Shown here piece by piece: positions 44,920-52,261 of a stretch of 64,000 bases of DNA; positions within the stretch are counted from its first letter, which is position 1; each line of letters begins with the position of its first letter. The position numbers and the translations under genes were made by a program. The notes under the pieces were generated by a model. It was not told the origin of the DNA. It did no database searches and was given only the letters and a program-made list of their open reading frames with translations. This stretch comes from Xanthomonas sp. DAR 80977 (GTDB lineage Bacteria; Pseudomonadota; Gammaproteobacteria; Xanthomonadales; Xanthomonadaceae). The stretch lies in the NCBI RefSeq assembly GCF_041240605.1, contig NZ_CP162487.1, positions 310,001-374,000 on the forward strand, read 5' to 3'.

Positions 44920-45291
44920 GGCACGTTCTCCTTGTGGCTCTGGTGGTCCGGTCCTGTTGAGATGGTCGCCGCGCCGGACCGATGAGCGCGAGGACGCCGC
45001 GTTGCGGATGCCGTCGGCACCGCAGCGCTGCAGGAAGAGATGCAAGTACGCGCACGACATCGCTGCGGCGGCCGGCGGGCGCTGTCGGTGCGGAGGCCTG
45101 TGCGTGGGATCGGCAGCGCGGTGCATTGCGAGGCGATCGTCGGCGCAGGCGCGCACGTCCAGGGCGGCGCGGCGGCGGCAGCGACGCTGCGGTGCATGCG
45201 TCACGCAACGCCGTGGCGATGCGTGCAGCGTGTTCCGCGCGGCGCGACTTGCTGGGCTTGCGCCCGGTATTGCACATGACGTGACAGGTCA
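44920..45291 (-). other. Long untranslated stretch between the tRNA-like elements and the slipin gene
   Basis: These 372 bases lie between the CCA end of the tRNA-like element and the slipin start on the same strand. I see no open frame with coding character. Right after the tRNA-like element, ATGAC and GTCAT words (leftward ATGACCTGTCACGTCAT) can form a small hairpin. It is probably the operon leader. Confidence 0.45.
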
Positions 45292-45367
45292 TGGTTCTTG
45301 GAACGGGAATCGAACCCGCGACACTCGGATTAAGGTTCCGATGCTCTACCAACTGAGCTATCCAAAA
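45292..45367 (-). ncRNA. Near-perfect tRNA-Lys(CUU)-like RNA without U33
   Basis: Leftward, the 76 bases fold as a complete cloverleaf: acceptor TTTTGGA/TCCAAGA (seven pairs, one G-U), TA, D arm GCTC-AGTTGGTA-GAGC, anticodon arm TCGGA-ACCTTAA-TCCGA, variable GTGTC, T arm GCGGG-TTCGATT-CCCGT, discriminator A and encoded CCA. The anticodon would be CUU (Lys). The invariant U33 is C, position 32 is A and the first base is U, all abnormal for a working elongator. This looks like a tRNA mimic and not a decoding tRNA. It lies upstream of slipin-rtcB on the same strand, directly after a second tRNA-like element. Confidence 0.8.
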
Positions 45368-45434
45368 GCGACGTGCCGGAGTCGAACCGGCGACCAGTGG
45401 ACAAGCCACCGCTCTACCTCTGAGCTAACGTCTG
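45368..45434 (-). ncRNA. Degenerate tRNA-like RNA with shortened anticodon arm
   Basis: These 67 bases have an intact D arm (GCTC-AGAGGTA-GAGC) and an intact T arm (GCCGG-TTCGACT-CCGGC), but only five acceptor pairs (GACGT/ACGTC). The anticodon arm is reduced to a four-base stem with a five-base loop (GTGG-CTTGT-CCAC). It has no CCA. Its 3' end abuts the first base of the next tRNA-like element with no spacer. It cannot act as a normal tRNA and resembles the tRNA-like modules of Y RNA-type or other RNA-repair-associated ncRNAs. Confidence 0.72.
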
Positions 45435-45465
45435 GCGGAAACCGCGCATCCCGGCCGCAGGCATA

Positions 45466-45481
45466 CGCGACGGCAGTGCCG
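45466..45481 (-). promoter_or_regulatory. Candidate sigma-54 promoter for the tRNA-like/slipin/rtcB operon
   Basis: Leftward, CGGCACTGCCGTCGCG matches the -24/-12 consensus TGGCACG-N4-TTGCW at eight of twelve defined positions, with the invariant GG and GC ten bases apart. Transcription would start near 45456, about 20 bases before the first tRNA-like element. rtc operons in enterobacteria are sigma-54 dependent. No activator gene is in this window. Confidence 0.45.
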
Positions 45482-45719
45482 TGCGCACCGGACGGGAATG
45501 GCATCCCGTACCGCTAGCGACCACTAAGCGCGGCTTCCCATTGCCGCCTCGTTGGAAGCGGCAATTCCTGCGTCGATCCCATTCCCGCCGCCCGCGTCCG
45601 GCATCTGGACGCAGCGCTTGCGCGCCTCGCGAGCGAAACTTCCCTGTTTCCGGGCATTCCATGCCCGGGTGCCTGGGATCGGGACCGACAAAAACACTGT
45701 TTGCGAACGCGCAAAGCAA

Positions 45720-45749
45720 AACGCCCCCGGCGCGGTGTCCGAGGGCGTT
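45720..45749 (-). terminator. Hairpin with short T-run, leftward
   Basis: AACGCCC pairs with GGGCGTT across 16 bases, and the leftward strand continues GGGCGTTTTGCTTTG. It could end a short leftward transcript that carries the small frame at 45801-45911. Confidence 0.5.
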
Positions 45750-45800
45750 CGCGTTCCTCGGAGATCGATGCAACCGATCTCCGCAGGGGACATCGGTCGA

Positions 45801-45911
45801 TCAGGTGGCGTGGTCCAGCCGCAGCGCATCGCCGCGCAGCGCACACATCGCCGCTGCGCGCGTTTCGCGCTGCAGGCTGGGCAGATAGGCGGTGAAGGGG
45901 CGGGATTTCAT
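45801..45911 (-). CDS. Possible 36-residue small protein
   Basis: The frame reads MKSRPFTAYLPSLQRETRAA, then AMCALRGDALRLDHAT. It ends about 50 bases before a leftward terminator-like hairpin, and the sequence upstream of it becomes AT-rich (about 45960-46020), as in a promoter. I recognise no family. Coding status is uncertain, but gene-sized transcript boundaries around it make it worth listing. Confidence 0.4.
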   Translation of the reverse strand: MKSRPFTAYLPSLQRETRAAAMCALRGDALRLDHAT

Positions 45912-46307
45912 GGTCGTCGGATGCGCTGTGGCCGAACACGTCGGCTGATGGGCGCGCACATTACCTGCGTTGTTTTGATTGCGCAAGGGGGTTTTCGAAT
46001 TATTTTTTCTTGTTTCTCTCGCCAACGTTCCGATGGCTGCGTGTCGCATCGGCGCAGGAGTGCAGCCGCGATGCAGTTCGGAGTCGGCAGGCAACGTTTC
46101 CAATTCTGGTGTTTTGGTTACTGTGGCCGCCTCCGCAGAGTGGAAAAATTCATCGGGAAATCGGCGGATTTCCCTGTGCCGAACAGCGATTCGGCGCAAT
46201 AGGCACTGCTAGGCTGGCCGCGCGCCTTCCGGCATCGAAGGACTTACCTTCCGGTAAGCGGATGGCGCCTGCGACGAATCCACTTTCCCCCGACTGGAGT
46301 CATCGAA
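45912..46307. other. Intergenic region with an AT-rich core
   Basis: These 396 bases separate the leftward 36-codon frame from the SnoaL-like gene. The stretch 45970-46025 is clearly AT-rich for this genome (TTTTCGAATTATTTTTTCTT) and may hold promoters or be a transfer scar. I see no gene. Confidence 0.45.
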
Positions 46308-46796
46308 ATGAAAATCCGCCTGCATGCGTATCTGCTCGCCTTGCTGCTCGCGTTCCCCGCCGCGTCGGCGTTCGCGCAAACCGCGGTCACCGCCAATCCA
46401 AACCACCAGCAGCTGCTGCAGGGATCGGATTGGCGGACCACGGCGAACAAGCGCCTGGTCTACGATTTCTGGCGCATCGTGTTCGAAGCCGGGCATACCG
46501 AGTACGCGCCGATGTACATGGCCAAGGACTACATCCAGCACAATCCGACCGTCGCCAACGGCCGCGATGCGTTCCTGCAGTTCCTGACCGCGTTCGTCAA
46601 ACCGCAGCCGATCCAGCCGCGCGTGCAGCTGCCGCTGGTGGCGATCCTCGCCGAGGGCGACTACGTGACCTTGGTGTCCGTGCGCACGCTGCCCGATCCG
46701 AAGGATGCGACCAAGACCTATACGACGACCTGGTTCGACATGTTCCGCATCCAGAACGGCAAGATCCAGGAGCATTGGGATCCGGCGACCAAGTGA
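46308..46796 (+). CDS. Exported SnoaL-like/NTF2-fold protein
   Basis: This is a 162-residue protein with a clear signal peptide (cleavage after SAFA, residue 23) and one NTF2/SnoaL-like domain. The conserved pattern YMAKDYIQHNPTVANGRDAF and the C-terminal WFDMFRIQNGKIQEHWD are typical of this family of predicted ester cyclases. The reaction is unknown, and an exported location is unusual for polyketide-cyclase relatives but common in the xanthomonad branch. It has GGAGTCATCGAA before the ATG. Confidence 0.78.
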   Translation: MKIRLHAYLLALLLAFPAASAFAQTAVTANPNHQQLLQGSDWRTTANKRLVYDFWRIVFEAGHTEYAPMYMAKDYIQHNPTVANGRDAFLQFLTAFVKPQPIQPRVQLPLVAILAEGDYVTLVSVRTLPDPKDATKTYTTTWFDMFRIQNGKIQEHWDPATK

Positions 46797-47024
46797 CATG
46801 GTGGCGCGCGGGTCGTCGCAGCATCGTCGCTGCGGCACACAGCAGTCGCGTTGCTGCGGCGACGACGACGCGCAGCGCGGCCCGCGCGCCGCCGTCGGCC
46901 GGGTTTGTGTTGGCGTCGTGGTTCGGCACCGGCGCGCGCGACGCATGCCGGCAGGGCACGGGAAGGCTAGACTCCGGTAGCAGCCACCGGTCGCACGTCT
47001 CCCTTCCTTGCCGACATCGCCGCC

Positions 47025-47804
47025 ATGCCCTTCCTCGAACTTCCGACGCATCGCCTGCACTACCGCATCGACGGCGGCGAAGGCCGACCCTGGCTGACCT
47101 TCTGCAATTCGCTGGGCGCCGACCTGCACATGTGGGACGCGCAGATCGACGCGCTGGCGCCGTACTACCGGGTGTTGCGCTACGACCGCCGCGGCCACGG
47201 CGCCTCGAGCGCGGCGCCGGGGCCGTATCGGATCGAGGACCTGGCTGGCGATGTGCTGGCGCTGCTCGACGCGTTGTCGGTCGAGCGCACCCATTTCTGC
47301 GGACTGTCGATCGGCGGGCTGACCGGGCAGTGGCTGGGCATCCACGCCGGCGCGCGCCTGCACACGCTGACCGTGTGCGCGACCGCGGCCAGGATCGGCA
47401 CCGCGGACGGCTGGCAGGCGCGCATCGCGCAGGTGCGTGCCGACGGCCTGGCGCCGCTGCTCGCCGGCACCCGCGAACGCTGGTTCACCCCGGCCTTCGC
47501 CGAGATGCAGCCGGCGACGGTCGAGGCGCTCATGGCGAGCTTCCTGAGCACCGATGCGCAGGCCTATGCGGCCTGCTGCGAGGCATTGGCCGGCGCCGAC
47601 TTCCGCGGCGCCCTGGGCGAGATCGACACGCCGCTGCTGGCGCTGGCCGGACACGACGACCCGGTGTGCCCGCCGGACGATCTGCAGGCGATCGCCACGC
47701 AGGCGGCGCGCGGCAGCTTCGCCCAGGTGCATGGCCGGCACCTGTGCAACGTGGAATCGCCGCACGCCTTCAACGACGCGCTGCTGCGCTTCCTGCTGCA
47801 ATAG
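47025..47804 (+). CDS. pcaD: 3-oxoadipate enol-lactonase-like alpha/beta hydrolase
   Basis: This 259-residue hydrolase matches PcaD in length and sequence style (TFCNSLGADLHMWD, YDRRGHGASSAAPGPY, nucleophile S95 in CGLSIGG, and a His near NVESP at the C-terminus). PcaD opens 3-oxoadipate enol-lactone in the protocatechuate branch of the beta-ketoadipate pathway. No other pca gene is near it, so the assignment rests on the family alone and another lactone or ester could be the substrate. Confidence 0.75.
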   Translation: MPFLELPTHRLHYRIDGGEGRPWLTFCNSLGADLHMWDAQIDALAPYYRVLRYDRRGHGASSAAPGPYRIEDLAGDVLALLDALSVERTHFCGLSIGGLTGQWLGIHAGARLHTLTVCATAARIGTADGWQARIAQVRADGLAPLLAGTRERWFTPAFAEMQPATVEALMASFLSTDAQAYAACCEALAGADFRGALGEIDTPLLALAGHDDPVCPPDDLQAIATQAARGSFAQVHGRHLCNVESPHAFNDALLRFLLQ

Positions 47805-47837
47805 CCGAGGGGAATGCCGCGCGAAGCGCCGGCGCGC

Positions 47838-47859
47838 CCAATCCCCAATCCCTAATCCC
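47838..47859. repeat. CCAATCCCCAATCCC-type repeat at the end of the CurA-like gene
   Basis: The words CCCAATCCCCAATCCCTAAT form the complement of the type seen at 26324. The repeat reaches into the stop codon region of the leftward CurA-like gene and supplies its TAG. Confidence 0.5.
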
Positions 47860-48898
47860 GGCTCTCATCCAGCTTCACCACCAGCTTGCCGAAGTTGCCG
47901 CCGCCGAGCATGTCGATGAAGGCCTGCGGCGCGTTCTCCAGCCCGTGCACGACATGCTCGCGATAGCGCACCCGGCCGTCGGCCAGCCATGCGCCCATCT
48001 CGCGCAGAAACTCCGGATAGAGTTTGACGAAATCGCCGACGATGAAGCCGCGCAAGGTCAGCCGCTGGCGCAGCACCTGGTTCATCAACGCCGGCACGCG
48101 GTCCGGTCCCGGCGGCAATTCATCACGCTTGTTGTAGGTGGCGATGGTGCCGCACACCGGTACCCGCGCGAAATCGTTGAGCAGCGGCAGCACCGCGTCG
48201 AACACGTGCCCGCCGACGTTCTCGAAGTAGACGTCGATGCCGTCCTTCGCCGCGGCGCGCAGTTGCTCGGCGAAATCCGCAGCGCGGTGGTCCAGCGCCA
48301 CGTCCACGCCCAGTTCCTCGCGCAGGTAGCGGCATTTGTCGGCGCCGCCGGCGATGGCGATGACCTTGGCGCCGCGCAACCGGGCGATCTGCGCCACGCT
48401 GGCGCCGACCGGGCCGGTGGCGGCGGCGACCGCCACGGTCTCGCCGCTCTGCGGCTTGCCGATCTCGTGCAGGCCGGCGTAGGCGGTGAAGCCGGGCATG
48501 CCGTAGACGCCGAGCGCGGTGCTCGGCGGCAGCGGCGACTGCGGATCGAGCTTGCGCCGCAGGCCGGCGCCATCGGCGACCAGGTGCGTCTGCCAGCCGC
48601 CGCTCTGCACCAGCACCAGGTCGCCGGGCTTGAGATCGGGATGATGCGATTCCAGCACTTCGGCGACGGTGCTGCCGACCATCACCTCGCCCAGCTGCAC
48701 CGGCGGCGCGTAGGACGGCGCATCGCTCATGCGCCCGCGCATGTACGGATCCAGCGACAGCCAGCGGTTGCGCAGCAGCACCTGGCCGGGGCCGGGCGGA
48801 GCCAGTGGCGCCTGTTCGATGCGGAAGTTCTGCGCGGTCGGCGCGCCCTGCGGGCGCGAGGCCAGGACCACGCGGGTGGTATGGGACGCGGTGCTCAT
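47852..48898 (-). CDS. NADP-dependent oxidoreductase, CurA-like (MDR superfamily)
   Basis: This 348-residue medium-chain reductase lacks the catalytic zinc ligands of alcohol dehydrogenases and follows the leukotriene-B4-dehydrogenase/curcumin-reductase pattern: WLSLDPYMRGRM near the start, GMPGFTAYAGL and VAAATGPVGASVAQIA for the NADPH fold, and DVYFENVGG. It probably reduces alpha,beta-unsaturated ketones or aldehydes. Its ATG overlaps the stop of the aldo/keto reductase gene by four bases (ATGA), so the two redox enzymes form one operon and may act in sequence on carbonyl compounds. Confidence 0.85.
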   Translation of the reverse strand: MSTASHTTRVVLASRPQGAPTAQNFRIEQAPLAPPGPGQVLLRNRWLSLDPYMRGRMSDAPSYAPPVQLGEVMVGSTVAEVLESHHPDLKPGDLVLVQSGGWQTHLVADGAGLRRKLDPQSPLPPSTALGVYGMPGFTAYAGLHEIGKPQSGETVAVAAATGPVGASVAQIARLRGAKVIAIAGGADKCRYLREELGVDVALDHRAADFAEQLRAAAKDGIDVYFENVGGHVFDAVLPLLNDFARVPVCGTIATYNKRDELPPGPDRVPALMNQVLRQRLTLRGFIVGDFVKLYPEFLREMGAWLADGRVRYREHVVHGLENAPQAFIDMLGGGNFGKLVVKLDESRD

Positions 48899-49854
48899 GG
48901 GGTTTCCTTGCTGGCGGTATCCAGTTGCGCGATGTCGTCGGCCGACAGCGCCAGGCGCGCGGCGGCCAACAGCTGCTGCAACTGCTCGATGCTGGTCGCG
49001 CTGGCGATCGGCGCGGCGATGCCGGGACGCGCGATCAGCCACGCCAGGGCCACTTGTGTCGGCGTGGCTGCATGCTTGCCGGCGATGTCGTCGAGCGCGG
49101 CCAGGATGCGCAGGCCGCGCGCGTTGAGGTAGCGTGCGACCACGCTGTCGCCGCGCGCCTGGCTCTTGGCGGCATCGGCGGCGCTGCGGTACTTGCCGCT
49201 GAGGAAGCCGCGCGCCAGCGCGTAGTAGCAGATCGTGCCCAGGCCCTGTTCGCGCACCAGCGGTTCCAGCCCGGCTTCGTAGCCGGCGCGGTCGTACAGG
49301 TTGTACTCGGGCTGCAGGGTCTCGTAGCGCGGCAAGCCGTATTGCGCCGACACCTTCAGCGCCTCGGCCAGGCGTTCGGCGCTGTAGTTGGAGGCGCCGA
49401 TCGCGCGCACCTTGCCTTGTTCGATCAGCCGCCCGAACGCGGCCAGCGAGGCCTCCAGCGGCACCGACTCGTCGTCCTCGTGCGCCTGGTACAGATCGAT
49501 CACGTCGGTCTGCAGGCGCTGCAGCGATTCCTCCACCGCCGCGGCGATGTTGTCGGCGGACAGGCCGGGGCGTTCGGCCCACTTGCCGACCTTGGTCGCC
49601 AGCAGCACCTTGTCGCGCTTGCCGCTGCGCTTGAGCCACTGGCCGATGATGGTTTCCGACTCGCCGCCGCGGTTGCCGGGCACCCAGGCCGCATACGCAT
49701 CGGCGGTGTCGATCAGGTTGAAGCCCGCGTCGACGAAGGCGTCGAGCAAGGCGAAGGAGGTCTTGGCGTCGGCACTCCAGCCGAACACATTGCCGCCGAA
49801 TGCGAGCGGCGCGGCGTGCAGGCCGGAACGGCCGAGTTCGCGCGTGTGCAGCAT
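48895..49854 (-). CDS. Aldo/keto reductase
   Basis: This is a 319-residue NADPH-dependent aldo/keto reductase of the AKR11/YajO-like group. The N-terminal FGGNVFGW, the NLIDTADAYAAW block with the catalytic Asp and Tyr, the TKVGKW Lys, and the GASNYSAERL and PIASATSIEQL cofactor segments are readable. The ATG at 49854 (MLHTREL) begins the conserved part. It is the first gene of a two-gene operon with the CurA-like reductase, whose start overlaps its stop. The substrate cannot be deduced; detoxification of reactive aldehydes is likely. Confidence 0.85.
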   Translation of the reverse strand: MLHTRELGRSGLHAAPLAFGGNVFGWSADAKTSFALLDAFVDAGFNLIDTADAYAAWVPGNRGGESETIIGQWLKRSGKRDKVLLATKVGKWAERPGLSADNIAAAVEESLQRLQTDVIDLYQAHEDDESVPLEASLAAFGRLIEQGKVRAIGASNYSAERLAEALKVSAQYGLPRYETLQPEYNLYDRAGYEAGLEPLVREQGLGTICYYALARGFLSGKYRSAADAAKSQARGDSVVARYLNARGLRILAALDDIAGKHAATPTQVALAWLIARPGIAAPIASATSIEQLQQLLAAARLALSADDIAQLDTASKETP

Positions 49855-50040
49855 GGGGAACGCTCCGCGGTAGGGAAGGGCGACAGGATAGTCGCCCGAG
49901 GTTTCGGTATCGGGGCGATGGTCGCGAAAACAGCGTTCCGTTTGCGTGATTCGCGCTAACGCAAGCACAACATTCGGGCGCGCGGGCATGCGCGCATGCG
50001 TGCTAGGCTCGCGTCACATCGACGACAGCGGACGTACGCC

Positions 50041-50898
50041 ATGACCCTTCGAACCACGCTTGCCTGCGCCTGTACCCTGGCCATCGCCGCGACGCTGGCG
50101 ATCCCGACCGCGCAGGCGATCAAGCCCGCCGACAGCGCGACGTTGCCGGCACCGGATGCGGCGCTGCAGGCGGCCATCGACGGCAGCTGGCGCGACCGCG
50201 TCTACGTCGCGCGCGATGCCTATCGGCACCCGGGGCAGACCCTGGCGTTCTTCGGCATCGCGCCGACCCAGACGGTGATCGAGATCACCCCCGGCGGCGG
50301 CTGGTATTCGGAAATCCTGGCGCCGTACCTGCGCGAGCGCGGCCAGTACATCGCCGCGGTGGTCGATCCGGCGGCGGTGCCGGAAGGGCGCGGCCGCGAG
50401 TATCAGCAGAAGGCGCGCACGACGCTGGAACAGAAGTTCGCCGCCGCGCCGGCGCAGTACGACCACGCCAAGCTGGTGGCGTATTCGCCGACCGCGCCGG
50501 TGTTCGGTCCGGCCGGCTCGGCCGACCTGGTGCTGACCTTCCGCAACGTGCACAACTGGCGCGTGTCCGGCCAGGCCGAGGGCATGTTCAAGGGCTTCTA
50601 CCAGGTGCTCAAGCCCGGTGGCGTGCTCGGCGTGGTCGAACACCGCGCCAAGGCCGACGTGCCGGCCGACGACAAGAGCGGTTACGTCGGCCAGGCGCAG
50701 GTGATCGCGATGGCCGAGGCGGCCGGCTTCACGCTGGCCGGCAAGAGCGAGGTCAACGCCAACCCGCGCGACACCAAGGACTACCCGGGCGGCGTGTGGA
50801 CGCTGCCGCCGAGCAACGACCACGCTGCAGCCGACGACGCCAAGTACAAGGCGATCGGCGAGAGCGACCGGATGACGCTGAAGTTCGTCAAGCGCTGA
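50041..50898 (+). CDS. Exported class I SAM-dependent methyltransferase-like protein
   Basis: This 285-residue protein has a good signal peptide ([20 protein letters not shown], cleavage about residue 26) followed by a Rossmann methyltransferase domain with motif I as [15 protein letters not shown] and the [14 protein letters not shown] motif. SAM is normally not available outside the cytoplasm, so the combination is odd, yet it recurs in proteobacterial annotations of this family. The start at 50041 (MTLRTT) is chosen because it opens the signal peptide. It is monocistronic. The substrate is unknown. Confidence 0.8.
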   Translation: MTLRTTLACACTLAIAATLAIPTAQAIKPADSATLPAPDAALQAAIDGSWRDRVYVARDAYRHPGQTLAFFGIAPTQTVIEITPGGGWYSEILAPYLRERGQYIAAVVDPAAVPEGRGREYQQKARTTLEQKFAAAPAQYDHAKLVAYSPTAPVFGPAGSADLVLTFRNVHNWRVSGQAEGMFKGFYQVLKPGGVLGVVEHRAKADVPADDKSGYVGQAQVIAMAEAAGFTLAGKSEVNANPRDTKDYPGGVWTLPPSNDHAAADDAKYKAIGESDRMTLKFVKR

Positions 50899-51002
50899 GA
50901 GCGGCCGCCGCGGGCAGCGGGAACGGGAATCGGGCGTGGGAGAATGGCGCGCGCCGTCGATGCGCGGCCGATCCGAATCCCTTCTCCGCCATCCCCGTTT
51001 CC

Positions 51003-51539
51003 ATGCTGATCGCGTTCAACAAGCCGTTCAATGTGCTGTGCCAGTTCACCGACCGCAGCGAACCGCCGCGGCGCACGCTGGCGGAGTTCGGCCTGCCCGC
51101 CGGCGTGTATGCGGCAGGCAGGCTGGACTACGACAGCGAAGGCCTGCTGCTGCTCACCGACGACGGCGCGCTGGCGCACCGCTACACCGATCCGCGGCAC
51201 AAGCAACCGAAGACGTATTGGGTGCAGGTGGAGGGCGTGCCGCAGCCGGAGCAGTTGCAGCGCCTGCGCGATGGCGTGGTGTTGAACGACGGCCCGACCG
51301 CGCCGGCCCAGGCCAGCGTGCTGGAGACGGCGCCGGACCTGTGGCCGCGCGATCCGCCGGTGCGCTTCCGCAAGACGGTGCCCGATGCGTGGCTGCAGAT
51401 CGTGTTGCGCGAAGGGCGCAACCGCCAGGTGCGGCGCATGACCGCGGCGGTCGGCCTGCCGACCTTGCGTTTGGTGCGCGCGGCGATCGGCGCGCACCGG
51501 CTGGAGGGGCTGGCGCCGGGCGCGTGGCGGGCGCTGTAG
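51003..51539 (+). CDS. rluE: 23S rRNA pseudouridine synthase, RluE-like
   Basis: This is a 178-residue RsuA/RluE-type pseudouridine synthase without an S4 domain. The catalytic Asp42 lies in [14 protein letters not shown], and the [11 protein letters not shown] motif near the C-terminus is the typical RNA-contacting block. E. coli RluE modifies U2457 of 23S rRNA; by its short form and sequence this protein is the closest counterpart, although RluB/RluF-like specificity cannot be excluded from motifs alone. It is followed by a REP-like pair. Confidence 0.85.
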   Translation: MLIAFNKPFNVLCQFTDRSEPPRRTLAEFGLPAGVYAAGRLDYDSEGLLLLTDDGALAHRYTDPRHKQPKTYWVQVEGVPQPEQLQRLRDGVVLNDGPTAPAQASVLETAPDLWPRDPPVRFRKTVPDAWLQIVLREGRNRQVRRMTAAVGLPTLRLVRAAIGAHRLEGLAPGAWRAL

Positions 51540-51558
51540 CGCCGGCCGCAGCGCTTCC

Positions 51559-51622
51559 GCAGGAGCGGCTTCAGCCGCGACGCTTTTTCCGAGCGATCTG
51601 TCGCGGCTGAAGCCGCTCCTAC
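51559..51622. repeat. REP-like inverted pair between rluE and a small gene
   Basis: The arms GCAGGAGCGGCTTCAGCCGC (from 51559) and its complement up to 51622 flank 18 bases. It sits between convergent genes and likely ends both transcripts or protects their 3' ends. Confidence 0.8.
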
Positions 51623-51654
51623 ATGAGCAGAACGCGTGCATCGAAGACGGACGC

Positions 51655-51691
51655 AAAAAAAAGCGACCGGATGATGCGTCATCCGATCGCT
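51655..51691 (-). terminator. Rho-independent terminator, leftward
   Basis: On the leftward strand, AGCGATCGGATGA-CGCA-TCATCCGGTCGCT (one mismatch) is followed by eight Ts. It lies about 50 bases after the stop of the gene at 51744. Confidence 0.9.
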
Positions 51692-51743
51692 GCTTTCGGT
51701 TTCGCCGCGATCGCCGCTGTCGCCGGCGACGATCGAGCCAGCC

Positions 51744-52145
51744 TTATTCCTCGGTGGCTTCCTGCGCGGCCGCGGCGCGGCGCGAGCTGCGTGCGGCCGA
51801 GCGGCGGGCGCCGGCATTGCCGCGCTTGCTGGCTTCGATGCGCTGCGAATCGCCTTCGATCGGCGCGTTCTTGTCGCGCTGGCGCTTGCGGTAGATCGCA
51901 TAGCCGAGCAGGCCCGCACCCACCGCGGCGGCGGCGATGGCGAGGACCGGATTGCGCCGCACCACCGTGCGCGCGACCTTGGTCCCGGACTTCACCGCAC
52001 CTAGCGCCGCGCCGGTCTTGAGCGCGCCCATCGCGGCACCGGAATGCAGCCACTTGTTGGCCTGCGGCCCGATGTGACGGAGGCTGTCGCCGGCATGGCT
52101 GGCGAGATCCAGTGCGCGGTCGGTGATGATGGTCAGCTTGCTCAT
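51744..52145 (-). CDS. Small protein with one membrane segment and a basic C-terminus
   Basis: This 133-residue protein has an amphipathic N-terminal half, one hydrophobic segment (about residues 67-83, VLAIAAAAVGAGLLGYAIY) followed by KRQR, and a tail rich in Arg, Ala and Glu. The layout resembles DUF883/ElaB-type membrane-anchored proteins, but the family is uncertain. It is monocistronic with a strong terminator and separated from hrpB by about 116 bases. The frame is open far upstream only because of the GC-rich hrpB shadow; the ATG at 52145 is the natural start. Confidence 0.68.
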   Translation of the reverse strand: MSKLTIITDRALDLASHAGDSLRHIGPQANKWLHSGAAMGALKTGAALGAVKSGTKVARTVVRRNPVLAIAAAAVGAGLLGYAIYRKRQRDKNAPIEGDSQRIEASKRGNAGARRSAARSSRRAAAAQEATEE

Positions 52146-52261
52146 GAGGGCGTCCCTACTGGCAGGAATAAGGACCGCAGTGTCCCCTGGACACCGTATA
52201 GACCGCGTTAGCGCGCCGGCGCGGAGTCGTCTGGCGGCTGAATGCGCAGCGGCCGCACCGC

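Noticed and set aside
45295..45367. Ordinary tRNA-Lys gene
   Set aside because: U33 is C, the acceptor begins with U, and the RNA abuts a degenerate tRNA-like element upstream of slipin-rtcB. I call it a tRNA mimic, though a functional tRNA is not fully excluded.
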